Below, in pieces: positions 39,730 to 49,852 of a DNA stretch of 64,000 bases. The position numbers and the translations under genes are program-made. The notes under the pieces are model-generated. The model was given only the letters and a program-made list of their open reading frames with translations, ran no database searches and was not told the DNA's origin. The DNA is taken from contig NZ_CP073745.1 of NCBI RefSeq assembly GCF_024397975.1, forward strand, positions 1,638,501 through 1,702,500, given 5' to 3'. Source of the stretch: Bacterioplanoides sp. SCSIO 12839. GTDB lineage: Bacteria > Pseudomonadota > Gammaproteobacteria > Pseudomonadales > Oceanobacteraceae. Positions within the stretch are counted from its first letter, which is position 1. Each line of letters opens with the position of its first letter.

Positions 39730-40665
39730 ATGATTCCGGCGTTACAGGTAAAAGGGCTTACAAAAGTGTATGCCAATGGCTTTCAGGCCCTCAAAAGCAT
39801 TGATTTACAGGTTGAGCAAGGCGATTTTTTTGCGTTGCTCGGGCCTAATGGTGCGGGTAAGTCTACCACGTTGGGGATCTTATCGGGACTGGTGCAAAAA
39901 AGCTCAGGTAGCGCTGAGATTATGGGCTTTGATGTTAATCGTGAAGCCTTTTCTGCTAAGCAGTATCTGGGTGTGGTGCCGCAGGAGTTTAATTTTAACC
40001 AGTTCGAAAAAGTCCGCGATATTGTGATTACGCAGGCGGGATTTTTTGGTTTAACTAAAAAACAAGCGGCTGAAAATACCGACTATTTATTACAGCAGCT
40101 CGATTTATGGGATAAGCGTGATACTCAAGCACGTATGTTATCCGGTGGTATGAAGCGCCGCTTGATGATTGCTCGTGCTCTGGTGCACAAGCCCAAAGTT
40201 CTGATTCTGGACGAACCAACCGCAGGGGTGGACATCGAGTTACGCCGCTCCATGTGGGAGTTTATGCAGCGCCTGAATGAGCAGGGGACAACCATCATTC
40301 TGACGACTCACTATCTGGAAGAAGCCGAGCAGCTCTGTCGCAATATCGCCATTATTAATCATGGTGAAATTGTTCAGGCAACCAGTGTACGTGAGCTGTT
40401 GGCGCAACTGCATACCGAGACCTTTGTATTGGATCTGGCGGAGTCATTTTCGGCGGATGTGGCGATTGATGGCTTTGATGTGTCCCGGGCATCACCGGAT
40501 TGTTTAGAAATTACCGTTGAGAAGGGCCAGAGCCTGAATCGTATTTTCCAGCAATTAAGTGAGCAGGGCATTGAGGTACGTAGTATGCGTACCAAGTCTA
40601 ATCGTTTAGAAGAATTATTTGTCGATCTGGTGCGGAATCAGAATGCGGCTGGAGGGCAAAACTGA
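39730..40665 (+). CDS. yadG: ABC-2 type transporter ATP-binding protein (YadG-like)
   Basis: A 311-residue ATPase: Walker A GPNGAGKSTTLG, signature MLSGGMKRRLMIARALVH, Walker B VLILDEPTAGVD, switch His in LTTHYLEEAE. It is paired with the permease gene, whose ATG overlaps its last base. The pattern matches YadG of E. coli and PA2812. Export substrate unknown. Confidence 0.92.
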   Translation: MIPALQVKGLTKVYANGFQALKSIDLQVEQGDFFALLGPNGAGKSTTLGILSGLVQKSSGSAEIMGFDVNREAFSAKQYLGVVPQEFNFNQFEKVRDIVITQAGFFGLTKKQAAENTDYLLQQLDLWDKRDTQARMLSGGMKRRLMIARALVHKPKVLILDEPTAGVDIELRRSMWEFMQRLNEQGTTIILTTHYLEEAEQLCRNIAIINHGEIVQATSVRELLAQLHTETFVLDLAESFSADVAIDGFDVSRASPDCLEITVEKGQSLNRIFQQLSEQGIEVRSMRTKSNRLEELFVDLVRNQNAAGGQN

Positions 40666-41441
40666 TGTCAGTGTTACAGATTCAGTGGGTAGCATTTAAA
40701 ACCATTCTGACCAAAGAAGTTCGCCGTTTTATGCGCATTTGGCAACAAACCTTATTGCCGCCAGCGATCACTATGACGTTATATTTTATTATTTTTGGCA
40801 ACCTGATCGGCTCGCGCATTGGTGAAATGGGCGGTGTGGACTATATGGCGTTTATTGTGCCGGGTCTGATTATGATGAGCGTGATTACCAACGCTTATGG
40901 CAATGTTGCGTCTTCCTTTTTCAGTAATAAATTTCAGCGCAGTGTCGAAGAAATGATGGTGGCTCCTGTGCATCCTGGCACAATTTTGTTGGGGTTTGTC
41001 ATGGGTGGCGTGGTGCGCGGTGTGTTGGTCGGCATGATCGTGACCTTGTTGTCGTTGTATTTCACGCAACTGCAGATTCATAATCTGGCTGTGGTGATCA
41101 GTGTTATTTTATTGTCTGCGATTTTGTTTTCGTTGGGGGGCTTTATTAATGCAATTTTTGCTTCGAAATTTGACGACATTTCGATCATCCCGACGTTTGT
41201 CATCACGCCACTGACTTACCTGGGCGGAGTATTCTATTCCATTACTTTATTGCCTGAGTTTTGGCAGGGAGTGTCCTTGCTGAATCCAATACTGTATATG
41301 GTGAACACCTTTCGTTACGGTATTTTAGGGGTTTCAGACGTAGATCTGTTAACGGCATACAGCATGTTGATTGCATTTATTGTGGTGTTGTCGGCGTACA
41401 GTATCTGGTTGATGCGACGTGGCACCGGAATGCGGCAATAA
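40665..41441 (+). CDS. yadH: ABC-2 type transporter permease (YadH-like)
   Basis: A 258-residue permease with six TM segments. The ABC-2 signature is seen in SSFFSNKFQRSVEEMMVAP and the family ending PLTYLGGVFYSITLLPEFWQ ... NPILYMVNTFRYGILG. It forms the exporter with the preceding ATPase. The stop is 55 bases ahead of queF. Confidence 0.92.
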   Translation: MSVLQIQWVAFKTILTKEVRRFMRIWQQTLLPPAITMTLYFIIFGNLIGSRIGEMGGVDYMAFIVPGLIMMSVITNAYGNVASSFFSNKFQRSVEEMMVAPVHPGTILLGFVMGGVVRGVLVGMIVTLLSLYFTQLQIHNLAVVISVILLSAILFSLGGFINAIFASKFDDISIIPTFVITPLTYLGGVFYSITLLPEFWQGVSLLNPILYMVNTFRYGILGVSDVDLLTAYSMLIAFIVVLSAYSIWLMRRGTGMRQ

Positions 41442-41496
41442 AATGCAAACCCGGTTTTTAGACAAACAACAGTTATTTATCAGAAAAGGTTAATGC

Positions 41497-42318
41497 ATGG
41501 GTTCTGTAAACAGCGAACATAATCCACTTGGTCAAACATCCGAATACAAAGATGTGTATGACCCGTCTTTGTTATTTCCGATTTCTCGTGAAGAGAGCTG
41601 GAAAAAACAAGGTCTGGATCGACATCAAGTGCCTTTTTATGGTGTTGATATCTGGAATGGTTATGAAATTTCCTGGCTGAATGCCAAAGGTAAGCCGCAG
41701 GTGTGTATCGCGGAATTCCGTATTCCGGCAACGTCTGAATTTTTAATTGAGTCTAAATCATTCAAACTGTATCTGAACTCGTTTAATCAAACCAAAATGG
41801 CTTCTGCTGAAGAAGTACGCTTGCGTATGCAGCGTGATTTGTCTGCTGCGGCGGGAGCTGAGGTTCAGGTGATTTTCCATCCGGTTGATGCGGCTTTTCC
41901 TCAACCTCCGGAAGCACACTGTATTGATGATGCGGATATTGATGTCACCTCCTATGAGCTGGATGCGTCCTTGTTAAAAACCGGCGAAGGAGTGTTTGAT
42001 GGTTGGATTTGTAGTCATCTGTTGAAATCGAATTGTCCGGTAACCGGGCAGCCGGACTGGGGCACGTTATACATTCGTTATCGTGGCCAAAGAATTGATG
42101 AGGCCGGGCTGTTGGGGTACATCGTTTCGTTGCGTCAACATCAGGACTTTCATGAGCAGTGTGTTGAGCGAACTTTCCGTGATTTAACGCTGGCCTGTCA
42201 GCCGGAAGAATTAACTGTGTATGCCCGATATGTACGCCGTGGTGGATTGGATATTAATCCGTTCCGCAGCTCGGTGGAATCGGCCCAGGCAGAAAACTTC
42301 CGCTTAGCGCGTCAGTGA
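41497..42318 (+). CDS. queF: NADPH-dependent 7-cyano-7-deazaguanine reductase
   Basis: A 273-residue long-type QueF that reduces preQ0 to preQ1 in queuosine synthesis. The catalytic Cys is in LLKSNCPVTGQPDWG and the QueF motif in ESKSFKLYLNSFNQT. Two tunnelling-fold halves are present, as in E. coli. Start ATG 41497 is preceded by AAAAGG. No preQ1 riboswitch was seen in the short upstream gap. Confidence 0.96.
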   Translation: MGSVNSEHNPLGQTSEYKDVYDPSLLFPISREESWKKQGLDRHQVPFYGVDIWNGYEISWLNAKGKPQVCIAEFRIPATSEFLIESKSFKLYLNSFNQTKMASAEEVRLRMQRDLSAAAGAEVQVIFHPVDAAFPQPPEAHCIDDADIDVTSYELDASLLKTGEGVFDGWICSHLLKSNCPVTGQPDWGTLYIRYRGQRIDEAGLLGYIVSLRQHQDFHEQCVERTFRDLTLACQPEELTVYARYVRRGGLDINPFRSSVESAQAENFRLARQ

Positions 42319-42337
42319 TTTTATGCCGACTAAATAC

Positions 42338-42366
42338 AAAAAAGCCCCGCTGTAGCGGGGCTTTTG
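42338..42366. terminator. Bidirectional terminator between queF and cyaB
   Basis: AAAAAAGCCCCGC-TGTA-GCGGGGCTTTT: 7-bp GC stem flanked by A and T runs, between two converging genes. Confidence 0.9.
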
Positions 42367-42398
42367 CGTAATAAATAAGGCAGCAAATAACGAGCTGT

Positions 42399-43796
42399 CT
42401 AAGCCGACGCTTTGGTGACTTTACGACGTACTTTGTTCGCGGCTTTCTCCAGTGCCTGAGCAATGGCTTCACGTTCGCCTTCGCGAATTTTTTCTGCTTC
42501 CATGTGAAGCGAAAACCCTTCTGTGTCGTGGTTCATAAAGCTCGGATTGGCGCCCAGATCCCGACGGTAATCAACAACCTGATACATAGGCAGTGGATCT
42601 CGAAACCCTTTTACACGGGCTTCGCCACGTTCACGGCAGATGATTTTGTCTTTAATTAAAGCCCAGGTTTCATGAGAAACCAGGATCTCACCAGGCTCCG
42701 CCTTAGACTCAAAGCGACTGGCCAGATTCACTTCTTTACCAATAATGGTGTAATCCATGCGTTCCTCGGTACCGAAGTTACCCACGGTGCAGTAGCCGGT
42801 ATTGATTCCCATGCGAATCTGCAGTGGGGCTGTCATGCCCATTTCAGCCCATTGCTTGCGTAATTTGAGCATGTGGCGACGCATTTCAATGGCCATGGAG
42901 ACGCAGGCAATGGCGTCGCCTTTGGTACCTTTACTGGTTGGGTCGCCAAAAAAGATCATCATGCCGTCACCAATAAACTTGTCGATGGTGCCGCCGTAGC
43001 GCATGGCGATGCTCGACATATCAGTCAGGTATTGGTTCAGTAAGTCCGTGAAGGCTTCCGCTTCCATTTGCTCTGAAAGGGCTGAGAAGCCAACAATATC
43101 CGAAAAGAAAATCACCAGTTTTTTGCGCTGAGTCTCAAGCTTGGCCTGGCGTTTTCCTGAAAAAATGGACTCCCATATTTGTGGTGCAACATAGCGCGCG
43201 ACCTGTTGGGATAGTGTTTGAAAACGCTCAACCTGGCCCTGAAACTTCAGTTTCAGGCGCATCAAGTCTCGTGACTGGCGATTACTGTTAAATGCGGATA
43301 TGCCCAGATGCATACCTACACCTAGGGCTGCACTGATAAAAACCGGGTCTGGAACCGGAGCAGCTTTGTGGTAGCCAAAAATCATGACGCCAGCAGCCCC
43401 ACCGGAAATCAGCGAGATGACGCAAAACGCCCAGGCTGTGATACTGCCGACAATAATAAAGCTGGTATTGATCATGATCAGAAACAAGACAACCAGCTCG
43501 ATTGGGAGATGGAGGTAGGCAAGCATCAGGCCACAAAGAATGGCATCTACATGAATCAGGAACTGCCGCGTTGTATAGGCGTGTCTTTTTCGGAATGACT
43601 TACTGGTCGCATGAATGACGTGGGGGTATGCCAATGCAATGATCACGACCACCAGGGCTTCATTGGGATAATAATCAATGATAATGCCAATCAGCACGGT
43701 GATAACGGCTACGCTGTAACCGAGGATTCTGGCCAGATAATCTTGTTCAGGCAGGCTGGTCTCTGAGAAGGAGGCCGTGTCTTGTGTCTCAAACAT
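42399..43796 (-). CDS. cyaB: Adenylate cyclase, class III, with MASE2 domain (CyaB-like)
   Basis: A 465-residue membrane enzyme. Residues about 20-190 hold six TM segments (MASE2-type sensor). The cyclase domain follows with VIFFSDIVGFSALSEQ and KFIGDGMMIFFG (the metal Asp residues) and MDYTIIGKEVNLASR (transition-state Asn/Arg). It makes cAMP. Size and layout match P. aeruginosa CyaB, a cAMP source for Vfr-controlled virulence and motility genes. The start is ATG 43796 rather than the far upstream 43925, giving the family length. Confidence 0.9.
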   Translation of the reverse strand: MFETQDTASFSETSLPEQDYLARILGYSVAVITVLIGIIIDYYPNEALVVVIIALAYPHVIHATSKSFRKRHAYTTRQFLIHVDAILCGLMLAYLHLPIELVVLFLIMINTSFIIVGSITAWAFCVISLISGGAAGVMIFGYHKAAPVPDPVFISAALGVGMHLGISAFNSNRQSRDLMRLKLKFQGQVERFQTLSQQVARYVAPQIWESIFSGKRQAKLETQRKKLVIFFSDIVGFSALSEQMEAEAFTDLLNQYLTDMSSIAMRYGGTIDKFIGDGMMIFFGDPTSKGTKGDAIACVSMAIEMRRHMLKLRKQWAEMGMTAPLQIRMGINTGYCTVGNFGTEERMDYTIIGKEVNLASRFESKAEPGEILVSHETWALIKDKIICRERGEARVKGFRDPLPMYQVVDYRRDLGANPSFMNHDTEGFSLHMEAEKIREGEREAIAQALEKAANKVRRKVTKASA

Positions 43797-43978
43797 TATC
43801 AGAACCTGATTTGTTGTTGTTATTGGTCGGCGCTGTTGTTGTGTTGGCGGCGAAACTGTACATCTATATACCCAGAAATGTCCGAAGCAGCAAGTCGATG
43901 CCCGATAAGTCAGGCTGAATAACAAGGCCCATAAGGATACAATAATTACGTTGCAATTATATTGATCTGGTACTTTTT

Positions 43979-44545
43979 ATGGATTTTTTGACCGCTTTGC
44001 TCGAAAGAGTCTCGGCACCTCAGCTCACCGGGCCTGATATTACCAATGAACAATTGGAAGTAATGATACAAGCGGCGTTGCGTGCGCCAGATCATGCCTG
44101 GCTTCGGCCTTCGCGTTATATTGCCGTGCGTGGTGATGAGCGCCAACAGCTGGGTGAGCTCTTTCTGCAGGCCACAGATAATTATCAGGAACTGACGCCG
44201 GAGCGACAGGCTAAAATCCGCAACATGCCGATGAGGGCGCCTCTGCTGTTGGTGGCAGTATGCCGCATTCAGGAACATCCCAAGGTACCACGCGAAGAAC
44301 TGCTGCTCTCGACTGGGGCAGGGGTGCAAAATATCCTGAATGCTGCTTGGGCAATGGAGCTGGGAGCGATTTGGCGAACCGGTGACCTGGCTTACAATCA
44401 TCAGGTTAAAGAAGGGCTGGGTTTGTCTGAAGAGGAAGAAATTGTTGGTTTTGTTTATGTGGGCCATGTTAATTGCCGTCTAAAACAGCCGCCGGAATTA
44501 AAAACAGAAGATTTTTTAACCAGCTGGCAGGCAAAAAACCAGTAA
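43979..44545 (+). CDS. ydjA: Nitroreductase family protein (YdjA-like)
   Basis: A 188-residue FMN oxidoreductase. AALRAPDHAWLRPSRYIAV is the N-terminal FMN-binding pattern of YdjA, GAGVQNILNAAWAMELGAIWRTG the central motif, and VGFVYVGHVN the last strand. Substrate unknown; likely NAD(P)H-dependent. Divergent from cyaB, with about 180 bases between the starts. Confidence 0.92.
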   Translation: MDFLTALLERVSAPQLTGPDITNEQLEVMIQAALRAPDHAWLRPSRYIAVRGDERQQLGELFLQATDNYQELTPERQAKIRNMPMRAPLLLVAVCRIQEHPKVPREELLLSTGAGVQNILNAAWAMELGAIWRTGDLAYNHQVKEGLGLSEEEEIVGFVYVGHVNCRLKQPPELKTEDFLTSWQAKNQ

Positions 44546-44569
44546 AAACAAAGAATTAGCTTTCAGCTA

Positions 44570-44598
44570 TTGACCCGTCAGAAGAGCCTGAGTATAGT
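44570..44598 (+). promoter_or_regulatory. Promoter of tRNA-Ser
   Basis: TTGACC at 44570 and TATAGT at 44593 are 17 bases apart, with GC-rich discriminator ACGCGACC. Start near 44605, about 20 bases before the tRNA. Confidence 0.8.
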
Positions 44599-44625
44599 AC
44601 GCGACCTCTGACGCAGGTCAGATGT

Positions 44626-44713
44626 GGTGAGGTGTCCGAGTGGCCGAAGGAGCACGCCTGGAAAGTGTGTATACCGAAAGGTATCGAGGGTTCGAATCCC
44701 TCCCTCACCGCCA
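44626..44713 (+). tRNA. tRNA-Ser (GGA)
   Basis: An 88-base class II tRNA with acceptor GGTGAGG/CCTCACC, anticodon GGA in CCTGGAAAG, long variable arm TATACCGAAAGGTAT and encoded GCCA end. Very close to E. coli tRNA-Ser(GGA). Confidence 0.98.
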
Positions 44714-44720
44714 CTAATTC

Positions 44721-44755
44721 AAAAGCCCTGAGATTGAAAAATCTCGGGGCTTTTT
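44721..44755 (+). terminator. Terminator of tRNA-Ser
   Basis: AAAAGCCC-T-GAGATT, loop GAAA, AATCTC-G-GGGCTTTTT: long stem and T-run 8 bases after the tRNA. Confidence 0.9.
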
Positions 44756-44903
44756 CGTTTTGGGCCCGGTCTTTATTTAGGCTCTGTTGTTTGTAAGACA
44801 AAATGCGCCAAAGATATTATTGATGCCCCTTGTTTGTGCGCAAAATAACAGTTCTTTTCTATAGTTATATCCAGTCGAGCGTATATGCCAAGCTGGAGGC
44901 ACC

Positions 44904-45995
44904 GTGTTTTTCTCGAATAAAAAAACAAACGATTCATCTGCTCAGGTTGCTGTTCTTGAGCGTCGTATTGAAGCTCTGGAAAAAGAAAACGAGCTGTATA
45001 AGAAAATCAAAGATGTCGCGGATCTGCGCAGTCAGTACAGTCTTGATCAATTTACTCATATGGAAAACCTGAGAAACCTCTGGTTTTCGTCTAACGAAAC
45101 CATCGACAAAATTCGTAATACCTTGGCCAGTTCGGCTACTAATCTGATGCAGGAAAACCGCGAAATTGAGGCGTCGATTTCAGATGTTGGGGATATCAGC
45201 TCAACATTACTGAGCCTGAAAGAGCAGCTGGCAGGCATTCAGGACAAATCGTCGGAAGCCTCGGAAGCCGTGAGTGGTTTGAAAAGTGTCGCCAATGGCA
45301 TTGAGAGTTTTGTGGGGTTGATTCAGGGGATTTCCGAACAAACCAATTTGTTGGCTCTGAATGCAGCCATTGAGGCGGCGCGCGCTGGTGAACAAGGGCG
45401 TGGTTTTGCGGTGGTTGCTGATGAAGTTCGGACTCTGGCGCAACGGACTGCTGAAGCAACCGCTGAGATTGGCGCACTGATCGCAACGGTGGGTGGCGAA
45501 GTGGACCGGGTCAGTAGTGGCATTACCTCAGTGGGAGATCAGGGGTCTTTCCTTGCGGATGAGGTACAGAAAGTAACGGCGAATATTGAGGCCGTTGGCG
45601 GAGTCTCGCGCCGAGTGTCCGATAGCTTTGCTTATACTGCGGCAGAGAGTTTTCTGGAAACCGTGAAGTTGGATCATGTCGTTTGGAAGGCGCAGGTTTA
45701 TCGGCACATCTGGAATCAGGATTTTGATGTGGAAGGGGGGCTGGCCGATCATACGCAATGCCGTTTAGGGAAGTGGTACGCTGAGGGAGAAGGGTATGAA
45801 AAGTACCGGGACCTGGCTTCTTATTCCAGATTGGCCGTGCCTCATAAAGACGTGCACGATAGCGGCTTCCAGGCACTGGAGGCATTCCGTCAGGGCAAAC
45901 AACAGGCTGCCATTCAGTATCTGCAGCGTATGGAATCAGCCAGTTCCAGTGTGATTGAAATCCTCAGTGGCATGGAAGCTGAGATTCGCGTGTAG
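44904..45995 (+). CDS. Soluble methyl-accepting chemotaxis protein with CZB domain
   Basis: A 363-residue protein without TM segments or HAMP. An N-terminal coiled coil (about 10-40) leads to a short chemoreceptor signalling hairpin with the invariant tip [19 protein letters not shown] (about 148-166). The C-terminal CZB domain (about 250-340) has the zinc ligands HVVWK, CRLGKWY and PHKDVH. CZB receptors sense zinc or hypochlorous acid in the cytosol. Start is GTG 44904 with GGAGG five bases ahead. Single-gene transcript with a terminator; the output pathway (flagella or pili) is not shown. Confidence 0.9.
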   Translation: MFFSNKKTNDSSAQVAVLERRIEALEKENELYKKIKDVADLRSQYSLDQFTHMENLRNLWFSSNETIDKIRNTLASSATNLMQENREIEASISDVGDISSTLLSLKEQLAGIQDKSSEASEAVSGLKSVANGIESFVGLIQGISEQTNLLALNAAIEAARAGEQGRGFAVVADEVRTLAQRTAEATAEIGALIATVGGEVDRVSSGITSVGDQGSFLADEVQKVTANIEAVGGVSRRVSDSFAYTAAESFLETVKLDHVVWKAQVYRHIWNQDFDVEGGLADHTQCRLGKWYAEGEGYEKYRDLASYSRLAVPHKDVHDSGFQALEAFRQGKQQAAIQYLQRMESASSSVIEILSGMEAEIRV

Positions 45996-46014
45996 AGCGC
46001 CATTCTTTGAGACT

Positions 46015-46043
46015 AAGAGCAGCCTGGGTGCTGCTCTTTTTTT
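46015..46043 (+). terminator. Terminator after the CZB chemoreceptor gene
   Basis: AAGAGCAGC, loop CTGGGT, GCTGCTC and seven T: clean intrinsic terminator. Confidence 0.92.
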
Positions 46044-46152
46044 GTCCGTATTTTTAACCCGCCTTTGTTTTAATCATCCTTGTGTGATGCACAGATATTC
46101 GTATTTCTTTATAATCCGCCGCTGTTTTCCTTGATTGACTGAGATTTCTATT

Positions 46153-47658
46153 ATGACGGTTCGCACCCGTGTTGCTCCTTCTCCAACTGGTGATCCTCAC
46201 GTAGGTACTGCCTACATCGCTTTGTTTAATCTGGCGTTTGCCCGCCAGCACGGTGGTCAGTTTATTCTGCGTATTGAAGATACCGACCAGACACGCAGTA
46301 CGCCGGAGTCGGAACAGGCAATCATGGACAGCATGAGCTGGCTGGGTCTGGATTGGGATGAAGGCCCGGACTGTGGTGGTGAATTTGGCCCATATCGTCA
46401 GAGCGAGCGTAAAGACATTTATCTACAGCACGTGAATCAGCTGCTGGAGTCAGGCCATGCGTTTAAGTGTTACCGCACCACCGAAGAGTTAGACACATTG
46501 CGCGCTCAGCGTCAGGAGTCTGGTAACAGCATGGCGCTGAAGCCGTCGGATCTGAAATTATCCGACGACGAAGTGGCTAAGCGTGAAGCCGATGGTGCCC
46601 CTTACGTGATTCGTATGATGGTGCCGGAAGAAGGCGTGTGTGAAGTTGAAGACATGCTGCGTGGTGTGATCGAGTTGGATTGGTCTCAGGTGGATGCTCA
46701 GATTCTGCTGAAATCAGATGGCATGCCGACTTATCACCTGGCCAACGTGGTTGATGATCATCTGATGCAGATCACCCATGTGATTCGTGGTGAGGAATGG
46801 ATCAGCTCTGCACCAAAACACAAGCTGCTGTACCAATACTTTGGCTGGGATATGCCGAAGTTGTGTCACATGCCATTGCTGCGCAACCCGGACAAATCCA
46901 AGCTGAGTAAGCGTAAAAACCCAACCTCGATTATGTTCTACGAGCGCATGGGCTTTATGCCAGAGGCGCTGCTGAACTATCTGGGTCGTATGGGTTGGTC
47001 GATGCCGGATGAGCGTGAACAATTCAGCCGCGACGATATGTTCAGTAACTTTGATATTCAGCGGGTATCACTGGGTGGCCCGGTGTTTGACGTCGAAAAA
47101 CTGCGCTGGTTAAACAGCTTGTGGCTGCGTGACTTGGATGTTGATGCCTTTGCTGAGAAGTTTGCTGCCTGGGGCTTACAGGCTGACAAAGTAAAGCCGA
47201 TTGTTCCGCATATTCAGCCGAGGGTTGAAGTGTTCTCCGATGTGGTGCCGCTTGCCGGTCACTTCCTGGGCGGGTTAACAACCCTGACCGCTGAGCAGTT
47301 TGAGCACAAAGCCTACGATGAAGATAAAATGCTGGCGACCATTCAATATGGTTTGTGGCAGTTAGAAGCGATTCGTCATTGGGAAAAAGAAGAAATCGAA
47401 ACTCGCTTATTTACTCTGGCGCAACAGCTGGAATTGAAGGTTCGTGACTTCTTATATCCGTTCTTTATTGCCATTGCTGGTACCTCAGCGACCATTTCTG
47501 TGCTCGACAGCATGGTGCTGTTGGGCCCGGATATGAGCCGTGCTCGTGTACGCCATGCGCTGAATACGCTGGGTGGTGTGGGCAAGAAAAAAATGAAGAA
47601 GATGGAAAAAGAGTATCGCCAGATTGCTGCGGCCATTGAGGCTAAGCTGGCAGAATAA
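46153..47658 (+). CDS. gltX: Glutamyl-tRNA synthetase
   Basis: A 501-residue class I synthetase. The HIGH-type motif is [14 protein letters not shown] and the KMSKS-type is [10 protein letters not shown], both in the Pseudomonas form. The C-terminal anticodon-binding helices end [14 protein letters not shown]. It charges tRNA-Glu, three copies of which lie at 38-39 kb. I chose ATG 46153 ([11 protein letters not shown], family-like) rather than the upstream TTG at 46135. Confidence 0.96.
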   Translation: MTVRTRVAPSPTGDPHVGTAYIALFNLAFARQHGGQFILRIEDTDQTRSTPESEQAIMDSMSWLGLDWDEGPDCGGEFGPYRQSERKDIYLQHVNQLLESGHAFKCYRTTEELDTLRAQRQESGNSMALKPSDLKLSDDEVAKREADGAPYVIRMMVPEEGVCEVEDMLRGVIELDWSQVDAQILLKSDGMPTYHLANVVDDHLMQITHVIRGEEWISSAPKHKLLYQYFGWDMPKLCHMPLLRNPDKSKLSKRKNPTSIMFYERMGFMPEALLNYLGRMGWSMPDEREQFSRDDMFSNFDIQRVSLGGPVFDVEKLRWLNSLWLRDLDVDAFAEKFAAWGLQADKVKPIVPHIQPRVEVFSDVVPLAGHFLGGLTTLTAEQFEHKAYDEDKMLATIQYGLWQLEAIRHWEKEEIETRLFTLAQQLELKVRDFLYPFFIAIAGTSATISVLDSMVLLGPDMSRARVRHALNTLGGVGKKKMKKMEKEYRQIAAAIEAKLAE

Positions 47659-47676
47659 AACTCTGCATGACACCTC

Positions 47677-47705
47677 AGGCCCGGCTACCTTGTCGGGCCT
47701 TTTTG
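47677..47705 (+). terminator. Terminator after gltX
   Basis: AGGCCCG, loop GCTACCTTGT, CGGGCCTTTTT: 7-bp stem with a T-run 18 bases past the stop. Confidence 0.88.
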
Positions 47706-47814
47706 TTTCTGTTTGATATGACTTTCGACTTTAGTTGTGGCCCCCGCCTTGGTCTTATAGTCGCTGTTAATCTCCTCGCCTATTGTTGGGTTATTCTTTG
47801 TTGAGGGGTGTCCC

Positions 47815-49701
47815 ATGAGCTATCAAAAACAATATCAAGCTTCCGTTGAACAACCGGATGTGTTCTGGCAGGAGCAAGCTCAGAAAATTCATTGGTTTAA
47901 GCAACCAAGTAATATCTTATCGAAAGATGAAAATGGCGTGGATCGCTGGTATGCCAATGGCGAGCTGAATACCGCTTATCTGGCCCTGGACCATCATGTC
48001 TTGAATGGACGGGGTGATCAAACGGCCCTGATTTATGATTCTCCAGTCACTGGTAACAAAGCACAATACACATACAGCGAATTGACCGAAGCTGTCGCAC
48101 ACTTTGCTGGAGTGCTGGCTGCGCAAGGAGTAGAGAAGGGTGATCGTGTCATTGTGTATATGCCGATGATACCGGAAGCCGCTATTGCGATGTTGGCTTG
48201 TGCGCGTATTGGTGCGATTCATTCGGTTGTTTTTGGTGGATTTGCCCCCCATGAGTTAGCGGTACGTATCGATGATGCTGAGCCTAAGGTGGTGGTTTCA
48301 GCCTCGTGTGGCATTGAGGTCGACCGCATTATTGAATACAAGCCAATTCTTGATGAAGCCATTGAGCTGGCGGAATCAAAACCTTCCCGTTGCGTTATTC
48401 TGCAGCGTCCTGAAAAAACGTGTGAGTTAACCGCAGGTCGTGATTTGGATTGGCAGCAGGCGGTTGCCGATGCCAAGCCTGCAGACTGTGTTTCCGTGAG
48501 ATCCACCGATCCACTGTACGTGTTATACACCTCAGGTACGACGGGTAAACCAAAAGGGGTGGTTCGGGATAACGGTGGTCATGCGGTTGCGATGAATTAT
48601 TCCATGGAGGTTGTTTACGACATGCACCCGGGAGATGTTTTCTGGGCAGCGTCGGATGTTGGTTGGGTTGTTGGCCACTCTTACATTGTTTACGGCCCGC
48701 TGATTCGTGGCTGTACGACGGTCTTTTATGAAGGCAAGCCGGTGCGTACCCCGGATGCTGGAGCATTCTGGCGAGTGTGCGAAGAGTATAAGGTGAAAGG
48801 CATTTTTGCCGCGCCAACGGCTTTCCGTGCCATTCGTAAAGAAGACCCTGAGTGTGAATTGGCCAAACAATACGATTTGTCGGCCTTAAAAACCGTCTTT
48901 ATGGCAGGGGAGCGCCTTGATCCGCCAACGTACGATTGGGTTGATCAGCATATTCAGCGCCCGATTGTGGATCACTGGTGGCAAACGGAAACCGGTTGGG
49001 CGATTGCCGGTAACCACATGGGTCTGGAGCCTACGGCACCCAAAGCGGGTTCGGTTACCCGTCCTTCGCCAGGCTATAATGTTCAGATTCTCGACTCTCG
49101 AGGTAACCCGGTTGAAGCGGGTGAGCAAGGCAGTATTGCCATTAAATTGCCTTTGCCTCCGGGTTGTTTACCGACAATCTGGCATAACCATGAGCGCTTT
49201 GAAGCGGGTTATCTGAATACTTACCCAGGATATTATGTCTCCGGTGATGGTGGCATGCTGGATGAAGACGGTTATTTGTTTGTTCTGGGTCGTACCGACG
49301 ACATCATTAATGTCGCTGGGCATCGTTTGTCTACCGGTGAAATGGAAGAGGTTGTGGCTGGTCACGAAGCGGTGGCGGAGTGTGCTGTCATTGGTCAGAG
49401 CAGTGACCTTAAAGGTGAGGAGCCTCTGGGGTTGGTTCTGCTAAAAGACGGTATTGATATTGACGAGGAGCAGCTGAAGAAAGAACTGGTTCAGCGTGTT
49501 CGTGATAATATTGGTGCGGTTGCCAGCTTTAAAAATGCAGTAGTGGTACAGCGTTTACCAAAAACCCGCTCGGGTAAAATTCTGCGTAAAGTGCTGCGCA
49601 ATATTGCCAATAATGAAGAATACGTAGCGCCTTCTACGATTGACGATCCGGCTTGTCTGACTGAGATTGAAGGAACCTTATCAGATAAAGGTCTGCGTTA
49701 A
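47815..49701 (+). CDS. prpE: Propionyl-CoA synthetase-like acyl-CoA ligase
   Basis: A 628-residue AMP-forming short-chain ligase: P-loop YTSGTTGKPKGVVR, A5 motif WWQTETGWAIAG, A8 region RTDDIINVAGHRLSTGE, and the acetylatable Lys in KTRSGKILRK. The RDNGGHAVAMNYSM and TETGW variants favour PrpE/ACSS3-type propionate activation over acetyl-CoA synthetase. It activates propionate or related short acids. No prp methylcitrate genes are next to it, so the substrate stays uncertain. GGGG(TGT) upstream is the ribosome site. Confidence 0.85.
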   Translation: MSYQKQYQASVEQPDVFWQEQAQKIHWFKQPSNILSKDENGVDRWYANGELNTAYLALDHHVLNGRGDQTALIYDSPVTGNKAQYTYSELTEAVAHFAGVLAAQGVEKGDRVIVYMPMIPEAAIAMLACARIGAIHSVVFGGFAPHELAVRIDDAEPKVVVSASCGIEVDRIIEYKPILDEAIELAESKPSRCVILQRPEKTCELTAGRDLDWQQAVADAKPADCVSVRSTDPLYVLYTSGTTGKPKGVVRDNGGHAVAMNYSMEVVYDMHPGDVFWAASDVGWVVGHSYIVYGPLIRGCTTVFYEGKPVRTPDAGAFWRVCEEYKVKGIFAAPTAFRAIRKEDPECELAKQYDLSALKTVFMAGERLDPPTYDWVDQHIQRPIVDHWWQTETGWAIAGNHMGLEPTAPKAGSVTRPSPGYNVQILDSRGNPVEAGEQGSIAIKLPLPPGCLPTIWHNHERFEAGYLNTYPGYYVSGDGGMLDEDGYLFVLGRTDDIINVAGHRLSTGEMEEVVAGHEAVAECAVIGQSSDLKGEEPLGLVLLKDGIDIDEEQLKKELVQRVRDNIGAVASFKNAVVVQRLPKTRSGKILRKVLRNIANNEEYVAPSTIDDPACLTEIEGTLSDKGLR

Positions 49702-49808
49702 TTATTGAGTAGATTCCCTGTGATTCATGAACTTTCTGTGATTCACAGGTTCCAACAAGATGTCGTAATAAATTCATGAATATGGATGGTTGCGATGTCT
49801 CTCTCCAG

Positions 49809-49848
49809 AAAGCCGGACTGATTGTTGTGCAAACTCAGTTCGGCTTTT
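49809..49848. terminator. Bidirectional terminator between prpE and the flavodoxin-like gene
   Basis: AAAGCCGGACTGA and TCAGTTCGGCTTTT form a 13-bp stem with one G-T pair and a 13-base loop, between two converging genes. Confidence 0.85.
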
Positions 49849-49852
49849 CTTG

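Noticed and set aside
41442-41496. preQ1 riboswitch upstream of queF
   Set aside because: The gap is only 55 bases and shows no pseudoknot-like pairing or conserved A-rich tail.
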